From NCBI RefSeq assembly GCF_964275005.1, contig NC_092696.1, positions 24,930,972-24,994,971 on the forward strand: DNA of 64,000 bases, read 5' to 3'. The translations under genes and the position numbers were made by a program. The notes beneath the pieces were generated by a model that saw only the letters and a program-made list of their open reading frames with translations, made no database searches and had not been told where the DNA came from. The first letter of the stretch is position 1. Every line of letters begins with the position of its first letter. This DNA is from Diadema setosum. Taxonomy: Eukaryota; Echinodermata; Echinoidea; Diadematoida; Diadematidae. Of this stretch, positions 10,703 to 23,800 are shown in pieces.

Positions 10703-13702
10703 AAAGAGTAAAAGTAATAGCGGCGATTATCCCATAGCTGTTGAAATTCTTACAAACTACTGTATTTACTTGAAAAACGTCAATGTCATAACGATCTGCA
10801 ACTAGTAGGCCTAAGTGTATGGTGTTCTTCGTTTTCAATGTAGCGCTTGTACATAAGATCCTTTAATAAACAGAAATGCCATTGTCAAGGCTTTTAAAGC
10901 ACAAGGTCTTCAACAGATAGAGAAAAATAACATCTCTTCAATGATAATTCACACGCTACCTAATTATAATTATTTTTGAAGATAATCGAAATAATAGATA
11001 TTTGAAGTATTTTCTTAGTTTTTCAGCAGATTCCATCTCACAATATATCTCAAGTTAATGAAATTAATATGTGCGATGTTTTGTTTTTTCATGTCGATTA
11101 AATGGTTGCGATAATTTTCATTTCATTTCATTTATTTTCATGAGTCAAATAGAATGTAAATGTACCAAACATCATTAATCGTGCAAAATAGTAGGCTATA
11201 TCAGGCCTATATATAGCATGTATACTCGTGTAGTACTATCGTTTTGGATAAGTTGATAATTTCCGCATTTCCGGCTGTAGGCCTATGTGTCACCGTGTAC
11301 TTAAGTCGACTCCATGTTCAAAAAGACTTTTTGAATGAGTGTCGTAAAATCTAAACTCAAAGAATGATAAAAGTTTCGTCAATATCGGACATGTAACATG
11401 AGAAAAGTATGAATTTTTCAAATTTCTCAAAGTTGCACACAGTACAGATTGAGGTCATTTTTAAAGTGGCAACTATACAAAGCAAATTTATGTTAGAGAT
11501 TGATGCTAACATAATATTATCATAAACCCCAATTCTGCAATAATAGCTAATAATGCACACTGATCTTCTGCTGAATTTAATGAGTTGGAAATGAAATGAT
11601 TTAAAAATGTATAGGCCTATACCCCTATTCTTCGCACCGAATTTTTGGAATAGCAAACAAAAGATTTAAGAGAGAATTGGTTATGGAATGTTGTTTTGTT
11701 TTGTTTTTTATTCACCGATATTCATAAAATTAACAGCATATCATCATAATGATAATGATTTAAATGACAATGATAGTATCAAAAATGACAACATGATATA
11801 ATAACAACAACAATAGCACTAGTGACATGCATTGTAGGATTTTCCCTATACCATATGTGTGTTTGACAATCGCGAAGGAAAGACTTTGGTCAAACAAAAT
11901 AGCTCTTCAAACTCAGTTTTTAGGTTACAAATCGTTCAATTTTAAATATAGGGGCCTACGTGAGTATTTAATTTCGTGTTTTGGCATGGATTTCCAACTT
12001 GTGCTTTCCAATCAGGGCCTAGTGAGTCTTTGGACCTTCAAAGCACTTAAAACACTTTCAGTTTCGTTTTCGAAAGATCTCTTGTCACAATTTTGTGCAT
12101 TTGATGTTGAAATATAGGCACATGCATTATACGTTGCATTATAAACAAGAGTGATTTTACCCATTCTGTCAGTGAATGAAACTCACCCTTCCTATTTATC
12201 TTTAATTTCATCGCCATTTTCTTCTTTCTTTCTTTCTTTTTTTAAATCTGAAAATATTTGTTTTCGTTCAACATTTGGCATGATCTTTAGTATGAATCAT
12301 TCTGTTCATCATGATCATCACGCTGTAAGTTGTGATCTTCGTTAAATTTTAACTTTTAATAATCGTGATCATTATATTCGAGGGCCGTGGAACCGGGGCT
12401 GGAGTTGTTTTGGGCTTTTCAAAGAAAATATGGGGGGAAAAAATCGGAGAAAAAAAAAATCACAAAACTCATGATTCTCTGAAAGTTCCGCCCGAAATTC
12501 TTCCCATCAAAGCGGGGGGGGGGGGGGGGGAAGGGAGCTTGTGTAGCTTGATCTTATACATTACTGATAGTTCTGAATATGATTTTCAATCCGTCTATGG
12601 GTTTTGCACGATAAGCACCTCGCCATGTAGGCCCTGCATGGGTATGACGACACTATATCGGTCACACTTCTATTGGGTGATGTTGACATAAATTATACTC
12701 TTGTAGTCTCGTATTATGTTTCAACATTTATACACTACTACAAGTAATGTCATTTTCAAAGGACATATTCACATATTTTACGTGAATGCTATTATGATCT
12801 GGTCTGTCCATATCCGATCTTAAAACGTAATCAATAAGCTAGCGACAGTTTTGATGGTGGAGACGAATCAATTTGAATAACAACCTCTGTAGAAAATGAG
12901 AATGCGTAAGCGAAATCGGTTTGGAGAACAAAACACAATTTTGAGTGGAAATGTTCCGATGCATGAGTGTTTTTGATGAAAATGCATTAAGTCTGATTCA
13001 TTAATATGTAACTGAATGACAAAACCGTGAAATTGGACGGAAAATATCATTATGATAATTAATGATGATAACAGTGTAATGATAACTATAGACTGTCGAT
13101 GTTGTATGAGTGTGTTTCTCATCAATGACATATATCAAAGCGCTTTAACAACGCATTTTACCACCCCCAATACACCCTCCAAATGAAAAGGAACTCTCTG
13201 CTTCAAGATTCATTAGATACCCAACAAAAATGCATTTAATATTCAAAAGTAGTCCTTCTCGTTTGCCACACACGATGACATGAAATATCGCTAACTCTGA
13301 AAACGCCTTGATCATCAAGTACTGAAGTGCAAAATAATACAGAGGCAATGACCTCAAAACTTCTTCTTTTTTTGTATTTGCACACGAATATGATATGAAA
13401 TTGATGACCCTTCTTTCTCAAAGTCAAGGTTGTTAAAATAGTTTTTAAAAAGATAGCATAATTTGATGATTTGGTTTTATACGTCTTATTTCTATCGCCT
13501 GATTTCGTGTAAGAAGAAAAAAAAAATGGGCATTCACTTTCTAATGGGAAACTTAAAAGATGACATTGTAAGACATCTGACTTGTACAATGTGAGATTAT
13601 TATGATTATGTTTTATGACAAAATTAATACAAGGGTTGTATCACCAATTTTTGAAAACGTGTGTAAACTTAAACGCTTGTAAACTTCATAACAATATTTG
13701 AA
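10504..13702. other. Intergenic DNA, no gene seen
   Basis: Holds a poly-A run near 10670-10700, a G run near 12513-12530 and AT-rich filler. Frames of 96-117 codons on either strand (for example 11827-12117 and 13236-13589) lack motifs and show no splice context. Confidence 0.45.
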
Positions 13703-13800
13703 GTTGAAGTTTGAAGTTTGAAGTTTTATTAGCAACAACATTTGAACATGTATACATTTCAATTATTATACAATTGTATTTACATACATGTATGGAAAAA
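13703..13800 (-). mobile_element. 3' end of a minus-strand LINE copy
   Basis: Read on the minus strand, the segment contains AATAAAA followed by repeated CTTCAAA units. Terminal short tandem units after an AATAAA are typical of LINE 3' tails, and the element at 14350-17252 has the same design. The body probably continues towards 14 kb, but I cannot place its truncated end. Confidence 0.5.
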
Positions 13801-14233
13801 AAATACTTATCTATTACTCCTTTACAATAACATGATTAAATGAAGACATTTGAGATTTAAATGTGATACATGTAGCGTAATTCTACAAAGTTGTTGTTGT
13901 TAACAAGGAAACCAAAAGTTAGCACACGTGCTAGTCGAGATTGGTCACCTTGATCTTCATACTAAAAGCTAAACGCAAACGAGAAATTATTACATGGTTG
14001 GTTGAAATGGCAGGTAATATTTAAATACAATGTACATCATATATTTTATAACATACAAAACTAATTATACTTGATACAGTATATAATTTCAACAGCTCAA
14101 TCTTTGAACTCCTTCAAGAATAATTCAAAATTGTTTTTATTGAAATCTTACAATATTCAACCGAGTTAGGTTCGTTTTACCATCTCAGTCAAGTCATCAT
14201 TTTTCTTTGAACATTATACAATTATGAATTTAT

Positions 14234-16723
14234 TTGTTAAACACAAGTCCTCCTTACATATTCCTGTTAGTGTTCCGTATATACCGATGTGTCTATTCTC
14301 TTCTTCTCCTGCATTCTTACCGGTATAATTACGTTTTAAAAAAAAGGCATTATATTCAATCCAGGTTGTATTTTATCACTAACCCAACAAGAATATCCCT
14401 AACATCTAAAACCTTGTTGGATAATATTTTTTCTAATAACTTTTCTGTAAATAAATTCATTAATGGTATCTTATATTATGATATATCTGATCATTTACCG
14501 ATATTTATTATTCTTCGTTATTCTGAAAACGTCAAAAGTATTTCAAAACCCAGGCCGATAATGTACAGAAAAGAATCAGACGAGAATATTGAATTACTTA
14601 ATCTTGATTTAGTGAAGGAAGAATGGCAAGAAGTGTATCTTCAAAATAACGCCGATAAAGCTTATGATATTTTCTTAGATAAATTTTTATATTATTATCG
14701 AAAAAACATTCCTTTAGTTAAGAAAAAAACACGCAGAAAGAACAAACATCCCTGGATTACAAAGGGAATCATCAATTCAATAAAAACCCGTAATAAATTG
14801 TATAAACTGGCGATTACTACCCACAATACAAAACATTTTACAGATTACAAAAAGTATAGAAATATACTCAGTAATTTGATTCGTATTTCTCGTAAAATGT
14901 ATTATTCTGATAAGTTTGATAATCAAAAGGATAACGTAAATGGTTTATGGGAAACTATATATGAAATAACAGGTAAAAATAATAAGGAAACATCGTCCGT
15001 TTTTTATAATGACAACAAAGAACTCATAAACCCTGATGAAATATCTGATGCTTTTAACTCATACTTCGTAAATATTGGCCCCCAATTAGCTTCAAAAATA
15101 AAAAACAAACATGTTCATTCAAACTTTACTGAATTTCTTCCACCAAACTGCGACAAATCCCTTTTCTTTACCCCAACAGATGAGGAAGAAATACTGGAGA
15201 TTGTTAACAGATTAAAGCCAAGTAGATCTAGTGGCCATGATGAAATAAGCGTTTATATACTGAAGAAAATCATCAAACAAATAACCACACCTTTATCCTA
15301 CATTTTCAATCTTTCACTGTCTTCTGGAATATGCCCGAACTCATTAAAAATTGCGAAAGTAGTTCCAATTTTCAAAAGAAAAGACGACCCTTCTCTTGTA
15401 ACAAATTATAGACCAATATCGTTATTACCTAGTATTTCTAAAATTCTGGAAAAAATTATTCATAAACGCCTGTACATTTTTCTTCATGTAAATGACCTAC
15501 TTATACCTAATCAGTTTGGATTTAGAAAGGGCCATTCCACCGATTTAGCTATAATTCAATTGTTAGATAAGATTACTGAATCTTTTGCAAATAAAAAACA
15601 TTTTATAGGAATTTTCATGGATTTATCAAAGGCTTTTGATACCATAGATCATGATATATTAATTTACAAATTAAAAAGATATGGTATTCGTGGTTTAGCA
15701 CTTTCTTGGATTATTGATTATTTATCCAACAGAAAGCAATATGTACTATTTAAGTCATCTAAATCTCCGAATTCTAATATTGTATGTGGTGTTCCCCAGG
15801 GATCAATTCTTGGCCCCCTACTGTTCCTTGTATATATTAATGATATAATAAATACATCAAAAACTCTTAAATTTATACTTTTTGCGGATGATACTAATAT
15901 TTTTTACTCCCATGAGAACCTCGAAACACTGTTTAATACTCTGAACACGGAAATAGACAAAGTCTCCCGATGGTTTATATGTAATAAATTATCCCTTAAT
16001 GTCTCTAAAACAAATTTTATACGTTTCAAACCTACTGCTTCACAGAACATTAACAGCAGTTATAATATCAATATTGATGGATTATCTTTAACTGAAGTAA
16101 GATCTACTAAATTTTTAGGAATCACAATTGACTCGAGTTTAACTTGGAACGATCACATTCATAATATCCACACGTCTGTCTCAAGAACTGTAGGAATTTT
16201 ATATCGACTGAAAAACTTCATTTCTCAAAATTCCCTGACTATTCTATACAATGCATTGATCTTACCACATATCACATACTGCAATATCGTTTGGGGAAAC
16301 TGTGGCTCAACTAAAATTAATCCAATTCTTACTCTCCAAAAACGTGCTGTACGTTTGATTACCAATTCCCGTTACTTATCCCCATCCAATCCCCTATTTT
16401 ATCAACTAAAAACATTGAAAATTGAGGATCTTCACACCTTTCAAACTGCTGTTTTTATGTATAAATATACATTTAATTGTCTTCCAAAAATTTTTGATGG
16501 CTTCTTCACTCCAAATTTCACCGTTCATTCATATCCAACACGTCAGTCGTCCGATTACCATCTCGAAAACCCCAGAATCATTTTAGCTCAAAAATCTTTA
16601 AAGCACAATGGACCAGATATTTGGAATTCTTTACCCCCTAATTTAAAACAACGTACGTCGTTGAACATTTTTAAACGAGAACTAAAAAACACCCTCATAA
16701 TCCAGTATACTTTTGACACATAA
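14234..16723 (+). CDS. LINE ORF2-like protein: endonuclease remnant plus reverse transcriptase
   Basis: This 829-codon frame encodes the C-terminal part of an APE-type endonuclease and a full reverse transcriptase. The endonuclease tail shows NPTRIS...LLDNIF near residues 50-65 and the SDHLPIF motif near 85-91; its catalytic N-terminal half is absent. RT motifs follow in order: GFRKGHSTDLA (about 428), DLSKAFDTIDHD (about 462), GVPQGSILGPLL (about 520) and the catalytic FADDTNIF (about 550), then the LGITIDSSLTWNDHI thumb-side motif (about 628). The first 40 or so residues are hydrophobic, show no endonuclease similarity and are probably flanking sequence that happens to be open. The arrangement matches Jockey/CR1-group LINEs. 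Without the endonuclease core this copy should not move by itself. Confidence 0.85.
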   Translation: MLNTSPPYIFLLVFRIYRCVYSLLLLHSYRYNYVLKKRHYIQSRLYFITNPTRISLTSKTLLDNIFSNNFSVNKFINGILYYDISDHLPIFIILRYSENVKSISKPRPIMYRKESDENIELLNLDLVKEEWQEVYLQNNADKAYDIFLDKFLYYYRKNIPLVKKKTRRKNKHPWITKGIINSIKTRNKLYKLAITTHNTKHFTDYKKYRNILSNLIRISRKMYYSDKFDNQKDNVNGLWETIYEITGKNNKETSSVFYNDNKELINPDEISDAFNSYFVNIGPQLASKIKNKHVHSNFTEFLPPNCDKSLFFTPTDEEEILEIVNRLKPSRSSGHDEISVYILKKIIKQITTPLSYIFNLSLSSGICPNSLKIAKVVPIFKRKDDPSLVTNYRPISLLPSISKILEKIIHKRLYIFLHVNDLLIPNQFGFRKGHSTDLAIIQLLDKITESFANKKHFIGIFMDLSKAFDTIDHDILIYKLKRYGIRGLALSWIIDYLSNRKQYVLFKSSKSPNSNIVCGVPQGSILGPLLFLVYINDIINTSKTLKFILFADDTNIFYSHENLETLFNTLNTEIDKVSRWFICNKLSLNVSKTNFIRFKPTASQNINSSYNINIDGLSLTEVRSTKFLGITIDSSLTWNDHIHNIHTSVSRTVGILYRLKNFISQNSLTILYNALILPHITYCNIVWGNCGSTKINPILTLQKRAVRLITNSRYLSPSNPLFYQLKTLKIEDLHTFQTAVFMYKYTFNCLPKIFDGFFTPNFTVHSYPTRQSSDYHLENPRIILAQKSLKHNGPDIWNSLPPNLKQRTSLNIFKRELKNTLIIQYTFDT

Positions 16724-17252
16724 AAATATTTATACCACCTGGTCAACAAACACCCTAAACAATGAGTTCACGGCCATAACTGAAGTAATATTCACCTCAT
16801 CACACTGATACACAAAATAACACTCAACGTACAAACCAAGATTCATCCCAACACAATGCACACCGCACTGCACCGCACGCCCTTCGCACAATTTACTTCC
16901 CACTCAGTGAGTGGCAAGATTTTCTTTATGTATCTCTTCGTTGTGCCCTTTGCACAATTACCCCCCACTCAGTGAGTGGCAAGATTTTCTTTATGTATCT
17001 CTTTACCTGGGGCCATCTTCCTCGTCAAGCTTAGCTTATGATGATGGTCCCCTGCATTTCATTTTTATCATTTCCTATTGCTTCCTTTCATATATGATAT
17101 TCGTTCTTGAAAAAAAAAAAAAAAATGTATGTAAGATCCAAACGTTACGAATATTAGCTGTGTAAATGACTATGTAAGTATTTTGTTGATTTGTGGATTT
17201 GTATTGATTTTGAAATGCAGAAATAAAAACTGAACTGAACTGAACTGAACTA
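14350..17252 (+). mobile_element. 5'-truncated non-LTR retrotransposon (LINE, Jockey/CR1 group)
   Basis: The element begins inside an endonuclease domain, carries a complete reverse-transcriptase region and a long 3' untranslated part, and ends with AATAAA (17222) plus about four TGAAC units. The 3' untranslated part contains a tandem duplication of a roughly 61-65 bp unit (16879-16939 and 16944-17004). An unbroken frame of more than 2 kb suggests recent insertion. Truncation at the 5' side is normal for LINE insertion. The 5' boundary is approximate because the open frame continues into unrelated upstream sequence. Confidence 0.8.
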
Positions 17253-17713
17253 ATTTTACATCATGGAATCAAGCTTGCTTGCGTCCACGATGGCACGTGC
17301 TGTAGTTCTTTTTTTTCCCTTTCTTTTTCTTTTTTCTTTTTTCTTTCTTTTTTTCCCTTCCCAATTATTTTGATTTCATGTCAGTTGACATCGGTTCGTT
17401 TTATTTTGTTCTGTATTGCTGTCTTGTGTATTTTATGAGGGTCCCATATCGTACAAGCTTTGCTTCTTAGTGAGACCCTCCATTTCCATCCCCATCCTTA
17501 GTTAACTTGTATCATACGCTTTATGTACATGTTAACAAAGATATAATTGCGGTGTTGCTGTTGTTTTTTTCATCTGCTCCTCTTTGTCATATGTACTTTG
17601 GGCTATGTTAAATCACATTCTGCAATTATTATAAATATCCTGTACATATGCATTGTATAAAATTTCTTTGTTTATTTGATGGAAGTGAAAATGAATTTGA
17701 ATCTTGAATCTTA
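17253..17713 (+). mobile_element. Second LINE 3' end fragment
   Basis: T/C-rich and non-coding, including gtgagaccctccatttcc near 17480, ending in a short tandem tail of ttgaatc units at about 17695-17712. This is typical of a 5'-truncated LINE 3' untranslated region. It has a different tail unit from the copy just upstream, so it is a separate insertion and probably a different family. Confidence 0.5.
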
Positions 17714-20539
17714 AAAGTTCCACAACTTCTCATTCATGTCTGATTTTAATGAAATATCTGTCGTTGTGTTTAGTTTTCGTCAAAGCTGACGATGACTTGG
17801 TGTCAAAGTGTGTTTGATATAAAATGACGGCATTATATCCTACAATACAATAGTCATGTTGCATGTTGCGGATTCGATTAACCACGCCTGAGAAACGTGA
17901 CAGTGATGAAAGCTTAATTATTTTGTTCAAATCCAGTTTTTGGGCAAAGGTATTGTGGTTATTTCATCGTTTCACATGTCTATCATTGACCTGTGATGTG
18001 CAAATGATAATATAATCGAATATCCCTTTTTGAAATAAACAAAATGAGTGATATTATGTCTTTCCACTTATTGGAGAATAAATTGTTATAACTCAGCAAT
18101 AACACGTATAGGCCCATATACATCCAGGACGATTATAGCCTATAGGCAGTAGCTATCATGCGATCCTGGGGTGTTGTATTTGTCAATCTGTCGGACAATG
18201 TAAAAGATTCATTGATAAAGATATCATAATACAAAAGTAACAATATAGCAATAAACATAATTAGGCAATTGTGTCTTCCCATCTTCTGATTTCCACTGGT
18301 TTCCACAATTTTCATTCACGAAAACGCTCGCGAAAATTTGCAGTATCAGTTTTATTAATTCTCTGTCTAAGTTTGATGATATTTTTAGTATTCATTCGAT
18401 GTTATATGTAATTTAACTTGTTGTTTATCTGTTGTCAAGATGTGTCCATGAAAAATATGTGACAAAATCAATTTTTCATGCGATTTTTTAATACATAATT
18501 TGGACAAATAAATCAGGAATGAAATGAAATTTCAAGTGTGTACCTATACTGTTTGTAATGTATAGTTTTATAAAGTGGATTTGAACTTGACGTGGACCCT
18601 CCAACAAAACAATTAGGCTTGCAGGAGGTTTTGACTCTTCCGTTCTGGAAATTTCAAGATTTTCGCCAAGCCAACATACCTTTAGGCCAAAATAAAACAA
18701 ACACACTTGAAGCTACAAGCATTGTGTAGCCGGGTGATATTATTTTCCTGATATCACGTCATATCAAGGAGGTGGTCATATAATGAGACACTGCATTCAC
18801 GCAATAGTTAAGTTAGAATACAATAAATCTATGGCTGGCTGTTTCAACCCAAAGCAGAAATTGATATATCCAATTTAGCCGCACAGATCTGTTCGAATCC
18901 ATTTATGTTCTTTGCTTTTTTTTTCTTTTTTTTTCCTTTTTTTGTGTGGTTATGTTATGTTATGTTTTGTTTTGTTTTGTTTAGTTTTCTTTTTTTGTTT
19001 AGTTTTGTTTTGTTTTGTTTTGCTTTGTTTTGTTTTGTTTTGTTTTTTAGAACCAACGTTCCACAGCTGCGGGGTCGGGAGCGAGGTATTTTTTGTTTGT
19101 TTGTTTGTTTGTTTTTCTCACTTGGATATTCATTATTCTACATCAAATATATTTTCATCTGAACACATAATACATCATAATATTTAAAATAAAGTACTTT
19201 GAAAAACAGAGAATGAAATATTGTTACTTAGACAATTCATATTAAGAGAACAGGTGTCTAAACAGGCACCATTTTTTTGCCACTTATGATTACTGTATTT
19301 CTTGCAATAGACTTTTCCTTATCATAATATTCCCTTATACTATCTTTACATAAATAAAAACGAGGTATTATTCTTTCTATTTAACAAACATAAATTTCGT
19401 ATCTCACAAGCATAGCAATACAATTCAATGCCGAAATTATTGTTAATACCCCAAAAAACAAATAATTTATTTTCCGTGGTAATGTTATTTCTAACCCAGC
19501 GTTATCATTAATGTATTCTCTTACTTCAACCCACAATCTATCGACATAATGGACACTCACTAAAAAAAAAAAAAAAAAAAAAAATGTCTCAACCTACACA
19601 TTACAAGGAACATTCTTATCTTTCAACCATCCCAATTCTATTCAACATCTTATTTGTATATTCTATTAACTATTTTAAACTGAAACCATCGTAAATTACT
19701 ATCTGTCGTGCTCCTGAACGGGGCCAACGAGAAAGATTGCCATTTCTTTTCCTCAAATTATATTAATTGTTGCCATTTTAAAAATCCTTTACGTTGATAT
19801 GCATGTACCCTATTCTCTAACAAATTTGTTTAAACCAAATTTAAGATATCGGGTATATTGGTTGACAAAACTTTTCCATATTACTCATACTTCAATCACA
19901 ACCTGCTTTTTTAACCGCTTGAAACATTCCAAAATAGAAAATTAACACCAACATCCTATTTACTCTTAAAGCAGTAAATAATAATACATTTCCTTTTTCA
20001 TCTAAAAAAATTATTAACAAAACGAATTCCCTTTTTTTATACCACATTCGTTTAAAAACCGACACATTCCCTACAATAATTATATTATTTTCCACAAAGG
20101 TTGGCACTGAAAATTATTACAATAAACCAAAAGTAAATTACCGTAAGCTGTGAATACTTATTTCCAAAAAGGATTACAGGTATGTGAGGCTTGTTCAAAT
20201 AAAAAATAATTTCTGGGACTCAGGTCTAATTGATAGGTCTGGGTAAAAAAAAACACACACACACACAAAAACCTCAATAATGTTTCTAACCATTTTATCC
20301 GTATAGTAAATAACAATCACCTAATAGATATAAGATATTTTCAATGCTGGTATTAGCGAGGTATTTAATTGGCCCGCGATCAATACGTGTCCTGCCACAC
20401 TAAACTTGATAAACAAAGATTTTTTTTTTCTATTGAATTGTCACACATTTTAATGGATCACTGTACTTTATGGTTAGGTGGCTCGAAAATTCATATTATT
20501 TTGTCGTAGGTAGTCATATGTGTGCCTTTGTTTGTTTGT

Positions 20540-20584
<45 letters not shown>

Positions 20585-20599
20585 TTTTGGGAAGGAGAT
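17714..20599. other. Intergenic DNA with simple repeats, no gene seen
   Basis: Contains a (TTTTG)n-rich tract at about 18950-19048, a (TTTG)n tract near 19096-19113, a poly-A run near 19562-19584 and a (TTG)n tract near 20536-20583. No credible exon was found. Confidence 0.5.
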
Positions 20600-20840
20600 T
20601 TTCCACTTCCGTCCATCAAACTGCCTAGCGCCTTGCGCCTGCAAAGCGCACTACTGACAAGGTTAGGGCGCCATCTATTGAACAGAACCATCTAAGCTGG
20701 GCCGCGGCTGTTGTGTCTACGACTACGGTGTTGACATCTCTCCCAAATTCATGTTTTGACAGAAATGATCATCAGTGTGTTCCACATTTTGCTCAGGAGG
20801 CAGTAGTTTTAGCCGTGAAAGACCAAGCTACGTACACATT
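20600..20840 (+). promoter_or_regulatory. Likely CCDC91 promoter and 5' untranslated region
   Basis: The 240 bp before the first CCDC91 codon are richer in CpG and GC than the flanks (gcgccttgcgcc, gggccgcggc). They include gggcgccatctattgaac at about 20666-20683, whose complement resembles the core of a CTCF-type site. No TATA box is obvious. The transcription start cannot be placed from sequence alone. Confidence 0.4.
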
Positions 20841-20882
20841 ATGGCAGATAATTGGGCACACTTTCCTGGTGGTGGAGCAGAG
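20841..20882 (+). CDS. CCDC91: CCDC91 exon 1 (start codon)
   Basis: Encodes residues 1-14, MADNWAHFPGGGAE, and ends at GAG|gtgagt. The ATG is chosen because the frame joins exon 2 in phase 0. The WAHF tetrapeptide resembles the WATF motif in exon 2. Confidence 0.8.
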
Positions 20883-23800
20883 GTGAGTTGCCGTGAAGTA
20901 AACATTCACAAACAGGACAAAGCGTGTATGGGACTATGAGTAGGGTTCTATTTATTATTCACCGCTCGCTCGCGCTCTCCATCTCTCATACGTCCCATGG
21001 CCATGGCAATGCATACCATACCATCAATCGTACACGAAGATTGCAGACTCTAGAGTGGGACCTAGGGCTCGGGACAGGAGTCTAACGTACAGAAAATCAG
21101 AAAACCCGAAGACCACGCAATCATTACAGTGCTAATATAGACTGTTAAAGATGTCCGGTCCTTTTCACAAAATAGATAGGTCTATAGGGTCTAGGGCCTA
21201 TAGGGGCCTAAGGCCTAACTGTTAAATTTAAGTGTTAGATACGGGGATCTAACGTTGAGCCTTTCAACTTTGTTAGATCTAAGTTACGTTAGACCTCTAA
21301 AATAAACTTACTCATAAGTTTATATAATTTTACCGTCTACTAACAAACTGACGCACCATGACGCCAGTAACTTCGCCATCCATGATCACCACGATCCCAT
21401 CCAACCAACTAACGTCAACAGAAACACTGAGATACTTCATCTGAATAGATTTACAGTGGCTTAAAAGCCTGCATAAATTTACAGTAAATTTAATGGATCC
21501 ATAGCCATTGCACTGGCGCTAGTGTACTTTTGCATCTATTTGTCAAATGATCTCCAAACATGCACAAACTCACCTTTGTTATTCAGTAACCTAAAATTTA
21601 ATCTGGGCATCTGGGTCTCCAAAGTCGAATAGAAGTTAAGTTTCAATGCTTTTAGTATACAAATGTCAACTGGTTTCATCCAGTTTGAATTCATCTCTCA
21701 TTACTCACCTAGTGCTTTTCTGTCCCCTGTATTTTTCTCTTTGCTTTCCTCTTTTCTTTTCAAAGGTATATCCATCTCTCCCTTGCCTTCCTTTATAATG
21801 CAAGTTTCTCTTCATTCTTTCCTTCCATTATCTTTCAGTATACTCTCTATATTGTAAATCTTTTGTTTCATTTTTTTCCAGTTGTTTTTATATCTTTTAT
21901 TTCCTTTTTCCCCCTTTTCCTAGCCATATGGGCTTTATTATAGTTCACCCTTGTCTTATAACCACATTTTTCACAATCTTCTTTCAGTCACACACACAAA
22001 CACACTCACACACACACACACACACACACCCACACAAACACCCACCCACCCTCACATATACGAATGCGCGTGTGCGCACACACACACGCACTCAACATAA
22101 ACAACCCCAATAAATCCTCAGTCCCTACCACAACTCGGTACAAGCTGAGAGAAAGCCGGAAAAAGTATTATCTTTTTAAAGATACCATAGAAGTACTTGC
22201 TCTGTAATCGCAATGAGGTAGGTACATTCAAATCAATTGCAGCGCTCACTGCTGTGTGTGAACATGCTTTGTACACTGTACTGTGTTGTCTGCTCCTGCC
22301 TGTGCAACGCAGTTATCATGGTGCGAACTAGCTGCGATCGACATAATCCGATAAGTATAAAAGTATCAAAATAGTGAAAATTCCTTTTCTACTGCACTTG
22401 AATATCACTCAGATGCAAGTATTCAAGGCTGTTGGATATTTAGAGTGAGTTTGAGCTTGTTTGGAGATCATTTGACAAACAGATGCGAAAGTACACTAGC
22501 GCCTAGCCATTAATAACTTGCGTGGGCCATGGTCGCTGGGCGTGGGCCGCTGGCCAGGACTTCATAATCACTGTGAAGGACTGGAACTATCTTCCCTTCC
22601 ATCTTTGGAAGTATTCAATTTAGACCCTACAGCAGATCAAAGTCAACAAAAGTTAACTACATTTAGTTCTAAATCTCACATCATATTATCATCAAGTGTA
22701 AGTTAGCATGGATGTGTCTGCTGAGGACATTTGCTAACAAAACCATCCAGATCCAGATCCAGATGAATTTAATCAGTTTACCACAATAGAATACCAGGGC
22801 CCTTGCCCTGCAGGGCAGGCGCAGGGGTGGCTGAAAAGTCTAGATCTACCACTATGTCATATCTGTGTTAGGTCTATTTGATCTAGAACTACTAGAAAAA
22901 ATCAGAATCTAGGCTGAACACCTTCACAATCTAGTCCAGGTTGAGGGAATGAGTTTAGTAGAACCCTACCTAATACTAATTGTTTGGAAGAGAAACAATC
23001 AACCTCTCCCAAAAGTCACTCAACATTACTCTGTAGTGTTTATTGTAGTCACTGCACTGTCCTGTGCTTTTCAATGTTACATGTTAATGGGTCAAGCAGT
23101 TGAAATTTTACTTTATTTTTTAATACAAAGCTGCAACCTGTCTTCACAATTTGAATCAATGGCCTATGGCATGGGGATGATAATATGTCCTGTGTTCTAC
23201 GTGTATGCTCCTGTCTACACTCCCAGTATGTTTTTACTTTTAATACTTCTAATTCTATGCACAGAGAATTTAGTCCAAACTCTTCAACCCATACCTTTAC
23301 CAAAGATTCTTGAAGATTGCTGTGTAGCAACATCTGGGCTTCCAGATCTATCCTCTCATTTGTCACTATCATTATTGTTTGTTTGTTTTTTAATGTAAAA
23401 ATCCCACTTATTGGTGGTTGGTTACCTATCTAGTTCAAAATGAAAAAAAAAAAAGTTGTAAGAGAATATTAAGTACAAGGGTGAAGGTTGAGGTTTGAAT
23501 TTTCTTCAGTTTCTCTCCCTCTAACAGGGAGACAAACTGAAAAAATTTTAAACTTCATGGAAAGAATTGTTTATTCTTAAGGCAAGGCAGGCAGGCATTG
23601 TAATTACTGCATGTCCTCGAAGCAACATTTCCATTTTCTTGCTGTATTGATTCTCAGGGTGGAGCTGCCAACAACAACCAGGGTGGAGCAGCTGGAGGAG
23701 TAGAAGAGGATGACTGGGATGACTTTGGGGGGTTTGAGGGTGCCACACCCGCCCCACCCGAACTCAGCCAAGAACTACCAGGAGCTGGTGTGGAGGCGAG

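Noticed and set aside
12365-12691. 108-codon plus-strand frame with a Gly run
   Set aside because: The Gly run is a G homopolymer tract, and the rest has no recognisable domain.
18875-18905. tRNA-like gttcgaatcc box near 18891
   Set aside because: No matching acceptor stem, D arm or A box upstream.
18905-19187. Two overlapping Phe/Leu/Val-rich frames that could look like membrane proteins
   Set aside because: They are translations of a (TTTTG)n-rich simple repeat.
22949-23398. 149-codon plus-strand frame in CCDC91 intron 1
   Set aside because: Hydrophobic and Leu/Cys-rich without a domain, overlapped by an equally long minus-strand frame, and not flanked by splice sites consistent with the gene.
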